A program made the position numbers and the translations under genes. A stretch of DNA of 64,000 nucleotides, taken from contig JAXHNI010000013.1 in assembly GCA_034520625.1 (NCBI GenBank), positions 170,933 through 234,932 of the forward strand, read 5' to 3'. The notes below the pieces were generated by a model that ran no database searches, was not told where the DNA came from, and was given only the letters and a program-made list of their open reading frames with translations. Source of the stretch: JAANXG01 sp034520625. GTDB lineage: Bacteria > Pseudomonadota > Gammaproteobacteria > Arenicellales > JAANXG01. This document shows positions 47,601-53,577 of this stretch, one piece after another (position 1 is the stretch's first letter; every line of letters begins with the position of its first letter).

Positions 47601-49158
47601 CGCCGATGCGGCCAAACTCATCGACATAGCCATCCAGGTTTTCCGCCGTCAATACTGTGCCGCCAATGGTGAAGCGGCCTTCCGCGCCGTGGCCGAGCAC
47701 ATGCACGCCAGTGTAATCGCCGCCCTCCAGGGCATCAGCCATGTAGGCCAGGCCATCCACGCCCTCTGTCACCATTCGGATCTCCCCGTCGATCCCCTCG
47801 AGCAGGGACTCATAGTTTTCCACCGAGGTATCGACGAACACGATGTCACGCGGAGCGGCGGAATCGATATCATCATCGGCGCCGGGCACGTCGCCATCGA
47901 TTTCCGCGATCAGGCCTTGTAAGCGGGACAGCACCGTCTCGGCGCGTACCAGCGACCGCGCCGACTCGCCACTGACGGTGCGCAATCCGAGGGCGCCCAG
48001 CTCGCCGTCAACCCCGGAGTCCGCCACGAGCCGCTCATAACTTTCCCTCAGCAGGTCGGTCAGCACCTCGCGACGCTCCATTAATGCTGGCGGTTGTTCC
48101 TGCGCCGTGCTGTCCTCACCGGCGTCTTTTTCCGCATACACGGCCGGCGAGATCCTATCGCTGGAATTCTCAGTACCATCAAGGGCACCGCGATCACCAT
48201 CATCGAGCTCGGCGAGCAGCTCCTTCAGGCTGGCCACCACGGCGTCGACACGTTCCGAGCTTTGACGGTCGTCCAGGAGACTTCCGTCCAAATCATCTTC
48301 AGCCGCATTACCGGTCGAGGGGCTGTCCGGTTGCACTTCATTGCCGTCCCGCGCATCCCACTGCTGGGAATCGGTTTCCACCTTCACTTCGTCGACGAGG
48401 CGCTGCAAATTCCGTAATACACTGTCGACAACGTCCGGACCGCGCCGCTCGCCCGGCGAATCCGCCTTGTGCTCATCGTCGCCATCCGCGGCCACCTCCG
48501 GACTTACACTGTCCTCGTCGTCGGGTTCCACGTTATCTTCGTCCTTTGACTGCGAATCGCCAGCATCGGACCCGGAAGCGTCGTCCTCTCTGTGTAATTC
48601 GTCGCCGCGAATATCTTCATCGTCATTGCTCGCCTCCCCGGCTTCCGCCGACGAGGCCGGCTGCTCATCCATGTCCACGTTCTGTCCGGCGGCGTCATCA
48701 TTTGCGGGCTGCCCGTCGTCCAGTCCGGCCTGGCTGGTGACCTCTTCCTGTTCTTGGCCTTCCTCCTCTTCACCCTTCGTTTCCCCCGGCTCGTCTTCGG
48801 TAAAGTCAGCGTCTTCGTCCTTGTCAGATGCTGCCGGAGCCTGAGTGGAATCGTCGCGCTCTTCAGTATCGCCAGCGTCGGTATTATCCGCCGAGGCTTC
48901 GGTATCTTCGGTCGTGGATTCCTTAGAGTCGTTGACCGCCTCCATCGCGGCATCCGCCTGGTTGGCCGCCTCGGCATCGCCGGCCACCTCGGCGCCGGTC
49001 GCCACGCCTGCGGCGTCGAACAGGTACCTGGGCTCAAGCGCCGACAAGGACTCGTCCAGCGATGGACGTTCCTGCAATCGGTTTATGTCAGGATCTTTGA
49101 CTGCATACAGATATGGTGAAGACTCACGCTTGAGTCGCCGACGGATAAACTTAAACAT
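29395..49158 (-). CDS. giant DUF4347 / cadherin-VCBS-like surface protein (~6,580 aa; full locus, frame interrupted)
   Basis: One long gene, read from the ATG at 49158 to the TAA at 29395. The N-terminus is basic and carries LEPRYLFDAA (41-50), then an acidic D/E/S-rich linker (52-435), a DUF4347 domain (437-597), then cadherin-like, CSPG/NG2-like (repeated HDG and TQADIN motifs) and VCBS/Tandem-95-like repeats (DDFNGTDSYTYTVTSGGV type) to about residue 6,280, and a unique C-terminal ~305 residues with no RTX nonapeptides. There is no classical signal peptide. At least ten single-base indels, mostly between 32.6 and 36.2 kb, split the frame into about nine pieces that all continue the same repeat pattern, so sequence errors are likelier than true decay. 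It lies 62 bp after four export genes on the same strand, so it is the probable export cargo. Role: adhesion or matrix, by family. Confidence 0.85.
30540..34830 (-). repeat. tandem 528-bp near-identical repeats in the giant gene
   Basis: The phrase accaccggggtgaccgtcag recurs at 30581, 31652, 32180, 32707, 33232, 33760 and 34295. Between 31652 and 33760 the spacing is 528, 527, 525 and 528 bp, so the unit is 176 codons (two ~88-residue modules) and the copies are almost identical. The 527 spacing reflects a single-base loss and the 525 a missing Ser codon. Such arrays readily change copy number by recombination and are hard to assemble. Confidence 0.8.
32601..36150 (-). CDS. giant surface protein, middle part broken into six or more short frames
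   Basis: Open pieces at 35772-36080, 35549-35926, 35086-35610, 34280-35089, 33354-34067 and 32601-33284 each encode the same repeat types and join end to end. Aligning them with the intact copies nearby shows one-base changes: an extra C at about 36042, an extra G near 35785, an extra C near 35588, an extra G near 35050, several near 34075-34235, an extra C near 34318, changes around 33345 and a lost G near 32617. No stop arises other than through these shifts. Confidence 0.65.
36113..38278 (-). CDS. giant surface protein, second open segment
   Basis: The 721-codon piece continues the giant gene with VCBS/Tandem-95-like repeats of about 90 residues (VVDIADDTQTTDEDT, then NDSFEG, then YTPDPDFNGTDSYTYTVTSG). 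It begins in the last codons of the first segment's overlap near 38280 and ends near 36130, where an extra base (gtcgcgccacgcc against gtccgccacacc at 37448) shifts the frame. It is not an independent gene: there is no ribosome binding site and its first Met is internal. Confidence 0.7.
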   Translation of the reverse strand: MGIDVDSVVDIADDTQTTDEDTPDTVNVLANDTFEGSPTVTGVTQGTNGTVTNNNDGTVTYTPDADFNGTDSYEYTVTSGGVTETATVNVTVNPVVDIADDTATVAEDGSTTDNLLDNDSFEGSPSITAVTQGANGTVSIVDAAAGTVTYTPDPDFNGTDSYSYTVTSGGVTETATVNVTVNAVVDIADDTQTTDEDTANTVDVLANDSFEGTPSVTAVTQGTNGTVANNNNGTVTYTPDPDFNGTDSYTYTVTSGGVTETATVNVTVTAVDDGVADSFTTDEDTVLSADVSANDTFSAAATYSVNTDVSNGTLALNGDGTFDYTPDADFNGADSFTYDVEDVNGDTETVTVALTVNPVDDIADDTATVAEDGSTTDNLLANDSFEGSPLITAVTQGANGTVVNNNDGTVTYTPDDDFNGTDSYEYTVTSGGVIETATVNVTVNAVADGVADSFTTDEDTVLSDDVSTNDTFSAAANYSLNADASNGAVSLSPDGTFTYTPDADFNGSDGFTYDVEDVNGDTETVTVDLTVNPVVDIADDTATVAEDGSTTDNLLDNDSFEGSPSITAVTQGANGTVSIVDAAAGTVTYTPDPDFNGTDSYSYTVTSGGVTETATVNVTVNAVVDIADDTQTTDEDTANTVDVLANDSFEGTPSVTAVTQGTNGTVANNNNGTVTYTPDPDFNGTDSYTYTVTSGGVTETATVNVTVNAVADGVARQLHDR
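38200..49158 (-). CDS. giant surface protein, N-terminal open segment (3,652 codons)
   Basis: This is the largest uninterrupted piece of the giant gene. It contains the LEPR motif, the acidic linker, DUF4347, and then a diverse series of cadherin-like and CSPG-like repeats, including VGAGALTIHAVDD-like strands and pairs such as GDSFTQADINAG with a following HEQDT or HDG. Around residue 1,690 a Gly-rich linker (GGGEIGGDGPIGGGGTPGGG) divides two repeat blocks. The frame is lost near 38350, where the reading after GDPLY shifts by one base and continues in the next segment as FRVKDDGASDG. An AGGAG lies 12 bases before the start codon. Confidence 0.8.
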   Translation of the reverse strand: MFKFIRRRLKRESSPYLYAVKDPDINRLQERPSLDESLSALEPRYLFDAAGVATGAEVAGDAEAANQADAAMEAVNDSKESTTEDTEASADNTDAGDTEERDDSTQAPAASDKDEDADFTEDEPGETKGEEEEGQEQEEVTSQAGLDDGQPANDDAAGQNVDMDEQPASSAEAGEASNDDEDIRGDELHREDDASGSDAGDSQSKDEDNVEPDDEDSVSPEVAADGDDEHKADSPGERRGPDVVDSVLRNLQRLVDEVKVETDSQQWDARDGNEVQPDSPSTGNAAEDDLDGSLLDDRQSSERVDAVVASLKELLAELDDGDRGALDGTENSSDRISPAVYAEKDAGEDSTAQEQPPALMERREVLTDLLRESYERLVADSGVDGELGALGLRTVSGESARSLVRAETVLSRLQGLIAEIDGDVPGADDDIDSAAPRDIVFVDTSVENYESLLEGIDGEIRMVTEGVDGLAYMADALEGGDYTGVHVLGHGAEGRFTIGGTVLTAENLDGYVDEFGRIGDAMARGGELLLYGCDIAAGHDGESFVEQVSELAGGVDVAASVDDTGSAELGGDWHLEYSTGSIETSTIEATGFSALLQSATFSQEPGDQTIDEDTSLDFSSLNLEVTGGDSDMIAVASIDSGTGQLSNAGVSAPQLTATGSLSDINDFLDGLTYTPAADATETATITISVDQDDTTTSGFESQTSFSIDITPQPDSPNLSGDATLDPVDEDTSEPPGETVSNLVGGLFEDVDSGDQLAGVAVSDDASDPASGVWQYQVSGSSDWTNIDTVSVSQTNALLLAGDTSLRFDPAPDFNGDVGALTIHAVDDSAARTFTDGTTEQHVDVTDPGNTDTDDSGNSLDTSINAVPDPFTVTADTGISVDEGASKTIQQGELNITDPDLTPDQVTFTLESAVSEGQLLVNGGAVDNGDTFTQADINDGNVVYVHDGEETAGSLAVSYSVSGPDNADLTGRSLDISVQAINDTPVVSVPGSQTVGEDTTLTLSGVNAPVLADADAGGATVETTVSAANGTVALNGLTGLSVTDGADGSASVTVQGSIADINAALDGLAYQGNTDFNGPDSIEVTVDDLGESGAGGNQVDSASIAVTVNAVADTPLTGDATLAAVLEDTNEPPGETIANLLVDYSDADGDALAGGAISADGSDPASGAWQFSLDNGESWDDVGTVSSSVALALDKDAHLRFQPAENFNGAVGALTLHAIDDTGSRAFTTDPSSRQTVDTTSGDTDMDPVGGALETTVTAVNDLAEIVTDESLLIDENQTGVIDASVLEIVDVETEADQITFNITGSTLNEGTLFLDSDGSGVADTGEALGNGDSFTQADINAGILKFTHEQDTTGGQQSFDYDVDIGPETLSRTLAIEVSPINDAPVLNVPGDTDTGGTTLSADVIRGESLTFGPANIEVFDVDNTDEQLMFRIEAIPGSGALSLDDGATSAPVNVGSTFSAARLSELVYTNDGGPDNSDSFNVSLRDGAGAVIPSASINLTIQDTTESGLNENRSVQMLEDTVLDLDLGLQIADPNVADFRVNSLSPALSGNGVLFVDSDGSGTLNGMEAAISGGDSIASQAGTDLTFLPNADFNRNGSGSVSFSFEALDSGGTALGAEVSTFIDVVPVNDAPQPEPGVPGDLVIDEGSTTALSVTQLDATDVDVDDTASDVTYEITTRPATGFMRIDGVPSGEGATFTQADVDAGLVEFVHGGQSVADDVLGVTLRDRSGGVFGGGTPTELIVDILVTDINDDGPDGGGEIGGDGPIGGGGTPGGGTDPNVGVDDPAVANPEQFFIGEDETLVIDETVLLGNDSGDTDLNITAVSNPVNGTVSLSDAGTDLNAEVTFTPDIDFAGTASFDYTIEDADGDTDSTTVTIRVLAENDGPVVETNTGANVATEGGSVTIDDTLLDVTDVDNVDNDLNIRLDSTPDHGRLRLDGVELSAGNTFRRSDLAAGKLVFEHDDTLDPEVHTGSFGFTVSDGSSKETSDSFNITVTPSNDMPEVTGGSFSVIQGGTIDVAGQISATDAEDVDSSLTLTLTSDAQHGTLELDSNDDGMFDTTLSVNDTFTQAQVDNNQVRYVHDDTQNFSDSFDVKATDSDGAESAAASVDVAIADINDDPFIDTNGGFTADGGNALFQGERVKITTADLSASDVDNSEIQRQFRIDANVSHGRILLDGTVLNVGSVFTQQDLIDNKVEYLHDASENFSDSFDFTVSDGGGGNEPSETFDIEVQPINDPPTVAVPNDKSVVEDKILDLAGIVIDDPDIAGGDAEVTLVVTKGSLTAGAVGSATLAGNGTSSLTITGTRVDVNATLDSLKYQGGANETGADTLNITVRDQGNTGTDPDDPVLTGRVFTELPDDGDSNINYEQATASVGIQILSVNDAPTINKPADQFVNEDEPLTLSTANSNALSFDDVDVGSGEARVTLSVSNGSLALGDTTGLTLDDGDGSDGTLVFTGTRTNINAALGDGLIYQGDANFHGSDSIGITVEDQGNTGDLGGAKQANDSVGITVSPVNDDPIIQDLTVTGDEDGTLTFTLPSDTVDTGTNDTSDAVVESFRIDTLPGNGTLKDGNGDAVNANDVITVAQATDMTFEPDADFNNSQGGAPTFQYTAIDAAGAESDAGTATLNVNAVNDAPEISGDGDTVTFVEGSGSGVAGTPVVLDADGNFTLDRDVELTEQSEDDFGSSTVTVQRSGGVFADDRFDIDTDGTVSVSGGTVSVNSTDVATVTEDGSTGRLVVTFNASAGQTDVSAVMQRLTYNSVDDDAGSSVSVDVVFNDGNEGPQGSGGSASATGTFTVNVTSTNDAPGFQNGATVSDVEDVADPAGDTVSSLLGGQFTDPDSGDSLAGIAIDSDNSDSTEGVWQYSADNGVTWSDVGPIADPAANALFLDTAARLRFLPDPNANDQNFSAVPSLSVRAVDDSDGSRNFTDSTTVVRGDATDNGGDSDIAGSSVNVTASISPVNDDPILGNLDGDTVSFEEPISDAQGAAIALDAGLEAVLAEEIELVDNGLNATTEDDFDGASLTVQDNNGADSFDFFFVRSGENNVGISGGDTVTSGQRIFNDGSSITFNGTPVATIVDNSVDTDGGADSGRLEIRFNSAADKSAVDAILQNLAFNSDDPTIEDGTKQVAVTFDDGNDDANVGAQGSESPSTGTTTAVVNVALTATNDAPSLTAGATLSAVEDGTPAGGQTLRDLLESSFVDPDQVSSFAGVALTGFDAAGLGAWQVDLGSGFEDLTTFDGNITGGISDTQALLLNADARVQFVPDANANTDGVTRPTLSVHAVETDEFSDDGIDLPSFTTSSAAPEIYNTADDPSANDLQALVSAESVVIDAVVTAVNDAPTIMDTAQEIILTEDGATSTGTDEAFLLSGSPNLGDVDPATTATLDSATFGAGRITVSLDSSAQTGDQFLVNNALTGIASASGGDDGNDLVIDLSTGATFTQVDAILQDLRYQHTSDTPPAGLRNFSITVADNENLDADGDDADSTNADQGNSQMVGLAGSVEITAVNDPPEGADNTVTTNEDTTYTFAESDFGFTQPGDETDALELVRIESLPGVGSLELDGSAVSLNQEISATDIGDGKLVYIPTADQNGDPLYRLRRSASRTMEPRMVCRVSSRMRPTAWGLTLIRWSILLTTRRRRTRTRRTR
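47368..47850 (-). other. DUF4347 domain of the giant protein
   Basis: Residues 437-597 run from DIVFVDTSVENYESLLEG to EATGFSALLQ and fit DUF4347. Two conserved spots stand out: HGAEG at 490-494 and YGCDIA at 531-536, about 42 residues apart. A His-Gly followed by Gly-Cys after a beta strand is the layout of clan CD cysteine peptidases, so a processing role is conceivable. No activity is known to me for this domain. Confidence 0.75.
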
Positions 49159-49220
49159 GGTTAGTCTCTACTCCTGGTCCGTCATACTCGTTCGTTGTTC
49201 GTTCATGCTGTTGACTCGGT

Positions 49221-51332
49221 CTAGAACCCGGTCTCCCGGATGATTACGGCAGCAATCTGGCGATAAAGCCGGTCGAATAGGCTCAAAGGCGTTCCCCGGG
49301 CGCGAACCGCGCCCGTAACAACCTGCCCCGGTGGAGGCACAGCGTCGTCCGGCAGGAGGCGCACCTTATAAATTGACTGCTCGGAGACGAGTCTGCCGTC
49401 GGTATCCTCACGCACGGCGATGTCACCGCCGTAGACCGAGGCAAGATAAGGTTCATCAAACTGGCCATCGCCGGCCTGCTCGACGTCAACAATGCGAGCC
49501 ACGACAGTGGGCCGCAGCGGGTCATCGGGCACGAACTCGGCTTCAGCGCCGACCATTACTCCGACGAGCTTGCTTTCCTCAAGGTAGCCTTTCACATACA
49601 CGGCATCGGTCGCCGCGATGAAAGCCACCGCCAGCCGCGGGTTTACCCATCGCCCGGGATGCAGGGCATCGGCGAGATCCAGAATCTGTCCGTTCAAGGA
49701 GGCTCGAAGTGTCAGCTTTTCCCGGCGATCCTGGTAACTCTTCAAGGCTGCTCGGGTACGGTCAAGCTCCTCGTAGAGCACGTTCAACCAGGCAAGCTCA
49801 TCAGCACTGGCTGCCGTGCGGGCGATGCGAAGCTCCAGAATGCGTACCCTCTCAGCCTCCATGCGCAGGGCGTGCTCAACCTCGGGGGACTCGAGCCGCG
49901 CAATGGCATCCCCGCGTCGCACCCGGTCTCCCTCCTTGACCGATACCGAGACCACCCTTCCGGCCTCGTGTGGATAGACAGTGGCGCGCTGGACGTATTC
50001 GAGCACGCCGGGGAAACGGGTGGTTTCCTGCCAGGGCACAAAGAACAAGCCCAGGGCAGACAACAGCAACAGCGACGTGCGGAGAAACTGGCGGGTCGCG
50101 AAGTAGTCCCGACGCCGACTCCACCACGCAGCGAGCTCGCGAGCGATGGGCATTAGTATGAACCAGGTAATCTCGGTGACGAACAGAATCAGGCCAAGCA
50201 GCTTGAAGAACAGGAAATAGACCAGCAGCGCGATACCGAGAAACAGAAAAAAGCGGTACACCCAGGTCGCCCAGGCGAACCATGTAAGAAAACGAGCGGT
50301 GCCCGCGGCCACGGTTTCCGGCGCGGGGTCCCGGGCGCCGAACAACAGGCGGCGCAGCCGCCAGCGCCCGAAGCGAAACGAGCGCTCCTGGAGATTCTCG
50401 ATGCCCGTGACGTCCGACAGCAGGTAGTAGCCGTCAAAGCGCATCAACGGGTTGAGATTGATCAGCAGACTCAACACCCAGCTCGTCGTGGCCGCAAAGA
50501 ACGCCACGCTGCGCAAAGCGCCATCGGGCAGTATCGCCCACGCACACGTGGCGAACGCGGCGATGCCCAGCTCCGTCAACATACCCGCCGCCGCGATGTG
50601 CGCGCGCTGGCGGCGGGAAGTCAGCCGCCAGGCATCCGTCGCATCGGTGTACAGCACCGGAAACAGCACAAGAAACGCCAAGCCCATGGTCGGCACCCGG
50701 CAGCCGTAGCGCTTGGCGGTATAGGCGTGGCCGAGCTCGTGAAACGCCTTGATAACGACCAGCGCGACCGCATAAAAAACTAGGCTCTGAAAATTGAAGA
50801 AGTACAGAAACGTATGAACGAACTCGTCCCACTGCCGGGTGGCGAGATACAGGCCTAGCAGACCGACGATAACGGTGACCAGAGCGAAGGCGCGGCCGTA
50901 GAGGGGCTCTACCCATCGACGCGTGGCGTCCAGGAAACGGTCGGGCCGCACCAGCGGGATGCGAAAGAACAGGTAGCGATGAATCAGCCACTGGCTCAGT
51001 TTTCCTCGCGCCGCCGCGTGCTGCTGGAGGTAATCGCGGTTGCTGCCGCTGGGCGAGCGGCGAGTCAGGGAATTGGCCCACAGGAAGCGGATAAGCGCCT
51101 CGACATCCCGGCGCGTCGCGTCGAGACCGGTCTCGGCGCGAACCCGTGCTATGAGGCGCTCGGAATTCGTTGTGGACCAGCGGGCCAGCATTTCGAAGGC
51201 AAGCCAACCGATGCGGAAATAACGGTTGCGGGGCGGATCAAAGATCGACCAGGTCGGCGAGCCGTCGACGGCGCGCGGCCCCGGCAACAGCTCCAGGTCG
51301 TCGCGCAGCTCGGGGAGGGTCAGCGCTTCCAT
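49221..51332 (-). CDS. M50-type membrane metalloprotease fused to a HlyD-like arm
   Basis: The 703-residue protein has a PqqD-like winged-helix N-terminus (about 20-95: WSIFDPPRNRYFRIGWLAFE, then TGLDATRRDVEALIRFLW), a multi-helix membrane part with the zinc motif HELGH (198-202) and the third-ligand motif NLNPLMRFDGYYLL (292-305), more helices to about 432, and a periplasmic HlyD-like region with a lipoyl half (GRVVSVSVKEGDRVRRGDAI), a short coiled coil and a barrel. This joins a site-2-protease-type core to a membrane-fusion-protein arm. It has no ATPase motif. It starts 8 bp after the preceding adaptor gene and is followed after 62 bp by the giant cargo gene. It may recognise and cut or hand over the cargo; this is inference. 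Confidence 0.88.
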   Translation of the reverse strand: MEALTLPELRDDLELLPGPRAVDGSPTWSIFDPPRNRYFRIGWLAFEMLARWSTTNSERLIARVRAETGLDATRRDVEALIRFLWANSLTRRSPSGSNRDYLQQHAAARGKLSQWLIHRYLFFRIPLVRPDRFLDATRRWVEPLYGRAFALVTVIVGLLGLYLATRQWDEFVHTFLYFFNFQSLVFYAVALVVIKAFHELGHAYTAKRYGCRVPTMGLAFLVLFPVLYTDATDAWRLTSRRQRAHIAAAGMLTELGIAAFATCAWAILPDGALRSVAFFAATTSWVLSLLINLNPLMRFDGYYLLSDVTGIENLQERSFRFGRWRLRRLLFGARDPAPETVAAGTARFLTWFAWATWVYRFFLFLGIALLVYFLFFKLLGLILFVTEITWFILMPIARELAAWWSRRRDYFATRQFLRTSLLLLSALGLFFVPWQETTRFPGVLEYVQRATVYPHEAGRVVSVSVKEGDRVRRGDAIARLESPEVEHALRMEAERVRILELRIARTAASADELAWLNVLYEELDRTRAALKSYQDRREKLTLRASLNGQILDLADALHPGRWVNPRLAVAFIAATDAVYVKGYLEESKLVGVMVGAEAEFVPDDPLRPTVVARIVDVEQAGDGQFDEPYLASVYGGDIAVREDTDGRLVSEQSIYKVRLLPDDAVPPPGQVVTGAVRARGTPLSLFDRLYRQIAAVIIRETGF

Positions 51333-51340
51333 GCCGCAGC

Positions 51341-52717
51341 TTAGAAACCGATGAACTGCCGGGCCGAGGAGATCGGTCGCCGGAAGAGGTAGTAGAAAAG
51401 CGTGGTTTGCTGGCCATAGATTTTGGCCGTTCCCCGCAAGCCGATGCGCGGCGGCGCTTCAGCCTCCGCCAGCCCGGCCTTGAGCGGAAACGCGAGCACG
51501 TCGGCGGCGGTTTTCTCCGCGACGTAGCTCGCCGAGGTCACCGTCGCTCGGCGCGGATCGAGCGGGTCGGAGTCGAGAAACATCTCGACCTCCGCGCCTT
51601 GCTCAATAACGATGGCATCCGCCACCGGCAGGTCGATACGTAAGTGCACAGCACTCGACGACACGATTTCCATAACGCGCTCGCCCACGTCCACGGGCCG
51701 GCCCTCCCAGTCCGAGGGATCACTGTACACCACCAATCCCGGCCTTTGCGCGGTTACTGTAACCCGATCGAGCCGTTCCCGGGCGTAGTCACGCTCGATT
51801 TCCCGCAAGTTCACTTCCGCCTCGAGCTGGGCGAGCCGCGCACGGCTGTCGTTGCTCTGGAAGGCGCCACTCTGAGCCTGCCGGTAGGCCGCCCTGGCCA
51901 CATCCAGACGTCGCTCGGCGATGGCATGCTCGTTGCGCAAATCCACGGGTTCGAACCGGAACAGCGGCTCGCCCGCCTCGACGCGCGTGTTGGGCGCCAC
52001 CAGTACCTCGTTGATCACCCCGCTCAGCGGCGCGGCCACGATGTTCGGCTCTGTGGCGGCGACCTGTGCCGGCGCGAGGGCGGTCATGCGCACGGGCAGA
52101 AACATTGCCGCGACTGTAGCCAGCATCACTGCAAGCCCGATCCAGCGAAACGGCAAGTTGCGCCGCTTGACCGCACCGCCGTTCAAGGCCCGCCAGGCGT
52201 GCCCATAGGTTTCTCCGAGACGAGCCAGCAGGGCGTGCTCAGCGTCCGTAAAGGGCTCATCGCGGTTGATCCACAACACAGCGAGCGGATCGCCGGCTGG
52301 TGTAAACAGCGGGCACATGGCTGCATGGGGGAAACTGAAGCTCGGCCAGTCGCGGCCAAGAGACTGGGGCACGTCTTCCGCCACCAAAAGCTGTACCCTG
52401 GATGTTTCGAGGGTATCCATCTGAGCGCTCACCACGGCATCAGTCCAACGTACTGCAGGCGCGTTGCGGTCGACCACCCCCAGGCTGGAAATCGCTTCAG
52501 TCCGGTAACGTGAATGCCGGGCCTCCAACACGTATGCCTGACGATAGGACACCAGGCGACGCGTGTCGTTGGCGATGAGGAACTGCAGGGCCTTGACAGA
52601 TTCGGCACGCCGCGCCTCGGCCTCGAGCTGCAACAACACCGCGGAGCGACTGGACGCCGGCTCGGACTGTCGGCCCTGCGGTCGGGGCATGGTGACAACC
52701 GCTGATTCAACCGCCAT
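51341..52717 (-). CDS. GAF-HlyD membrane adaptor
   Basis: The 458-residue protein has a cytoplasmic GAF-like domain (about 30-180, AMCPLFTPAGDPLAVLWINR), one transmembrane helix (FRWIGLAVMLATVAAMFLPV) and a periplasmic HlyD-type arm with two lipoyl halves (APLSGVINEVLVAPNTRVEA and QRPGLVVYSDPSDWEGRPVD) around a coiled coil. I favour the ATG at 52715-52717, with GAGGG six bases upstream; an ATG two codons earlier sits directly on that site. It overlaps the end of the upstream adaptor gene and precedes the M50 gene by 8 bp. A GAF domain on an adaptor suggests that export is gated by a cytoplasmic ligand or by contact with another subunit. Confidence 0.85.
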   Translation of the reverse strand: MAVESAVVTMPRPQGRQSEPASSRSAVLLQLEAEARRAESVKALQFLIANDTRRLVSYRQAYVLEARHSRYRTEAISSLGVVDRNAPAVRWTDAVVSAQMDTLETSRVQLLVAEDVPQSLGRDWPSFSFPHAAMCPLFTPAGDPLAVLWINRDEPFTDAEHALLARLGETYGHAWRALNGGAVKRRNLPFRWIGLAVMLATVAAMFLPVRMTALAPAQVAATEPNIVAAPLSGVINEVLVAPNTRVEAGEPLFRFEPVDLRNEHAIAERRLDVARAAYRQAQSGAFQSNDSRARLAQLEAEVNLREIERDYARERLDRVTVTAQRPGLVVYSDPSDWEGRPVDVGERVMEIVSSSAVHLRIDLPVADAIVIEQGAEVEMFLDSDPLDPRRATVTSASYVAEKTAADVLAFPLKAGLAEAEAPPRIGLRGTAKIYGQQTTLFYYLFRRPISSARQFIGF

Positions 52718-53546
52718 CGGCATTCCCTCTGCGGGACGGGAACCGGGCGGTCCCGCTCATGCCCGCGAGCACGTCGCCCTGGCCGCCTTCAAAGCGCCCG
52801 TACACGTTCACGGTGTTACTGACCGGATCCACTACCGCGCCCAGTCGCTCCACGACGGCCGGTCGATGGGACTGAATCTCATCCACCAGGAAGGTAAAGT
52901 CCGTGCCTTTCTCAAGCCACGTCAACCAGGTAGAAGGAACGATGAGCTCGATGGTCGGTGCGCTGCGCTGAACGATACGGATAAGCTCCTGGTCGGCGGA
53001 CACGCTCTCATGCACGTTGACCAGGCGCTCGACCACCAGGCCGTCGTACGGCGCCTCGATGGCACAATTGCCGATGCGCAACCGCGCCATGGTCAGCTCC
53101 GCGCGAGCCTTGTCCACCAGGCTGGCCGAGACCGACACCTCCAGCTCACCGACCGCATCGAGCTCGGCAAGCTGCTGATTATTTTCGTATTTTTTCTGCT
53201 GAGCCGCTAGCTCGGCCATCGCGGCCTGGGCTCTGGCCCGGTAATATGAGCAATCCAGGCCGACGAGCCGATCACCCTCGGCGAATGGCTCCCCTTCCTT
53301 ATAGGGCAGCTCGATGATGCGTGCGGCGATTTCGCTGGAGATCGTGGCTTCGGCGCCGGCCTTGATAACGCCGCGCACCTGGCGGGGCGGGTTGTCGTCT
53401 CCTTGATTCGTGGCAGCCGTCCCCGACTGCCCCCCGGCCGGGCTGGTGGCCAGCAAACAGATCAGGATCAATAACAGAAACGAAGCGGTGAAGGTCGCTG
53501 CTTGTTCGCGAACAAAAAGTCGGGCGCCTCCATTACCGTGCGTCAT
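52707..53546 (-). CDS. HlyD-family periplasmic adaptor
   Basis: The 279-residue protein has a single N-terminal hydrophobic segment (FTASFLLLILICLLATSPAG) and a periplasmic adaptor body: RQVRGVIKAGAEATISSEIA, a lipoyl half with EGEPFAEGDRLVGLDCSYYR, a coiled coil (AQAAMAELAAQQKKYENNQQ), the second half IEAPYDGLVVERLVNVHESV and a barrel with GAVVDPVSNTVNVYGRFEGG. This is the RND-type adaptor layout, small in size. I start at the ATG at 53544-53546 with GGAGG nine bases upstream; a GTG eight codons earlier would place that site inside the gene. It follows the TolC-like gene by 31 bp. Confidence 0.88.
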   Translation of the reverse strand: MTHGNGGARLFVREQAATFTASFLLLILICLLATSPAGGQSGTAATNQGDDNPPRQVRGVIKAGAEATISSEIAARIIELPYKEGEPFAEGDRLVGLDCSYYRARAQAAMAELAAQQKKYENNQQLAELDAVGELEVSVSASLVDKARAELTMARLRIGNCAIEAPYDGLVVERLVNVHESVSADQELIRIVQRSAPTIELIVPSTWLTWLEKGTDFTFLVDEIQSHRPAVVERLGAVVDPVSNTVNVYGRFEGGQGDVLAGMSGTARFPSRRGNADGG

Positions 53547-53577
53547 CAGAACTTGCCTCCGGAGCTTCACGGTAATG

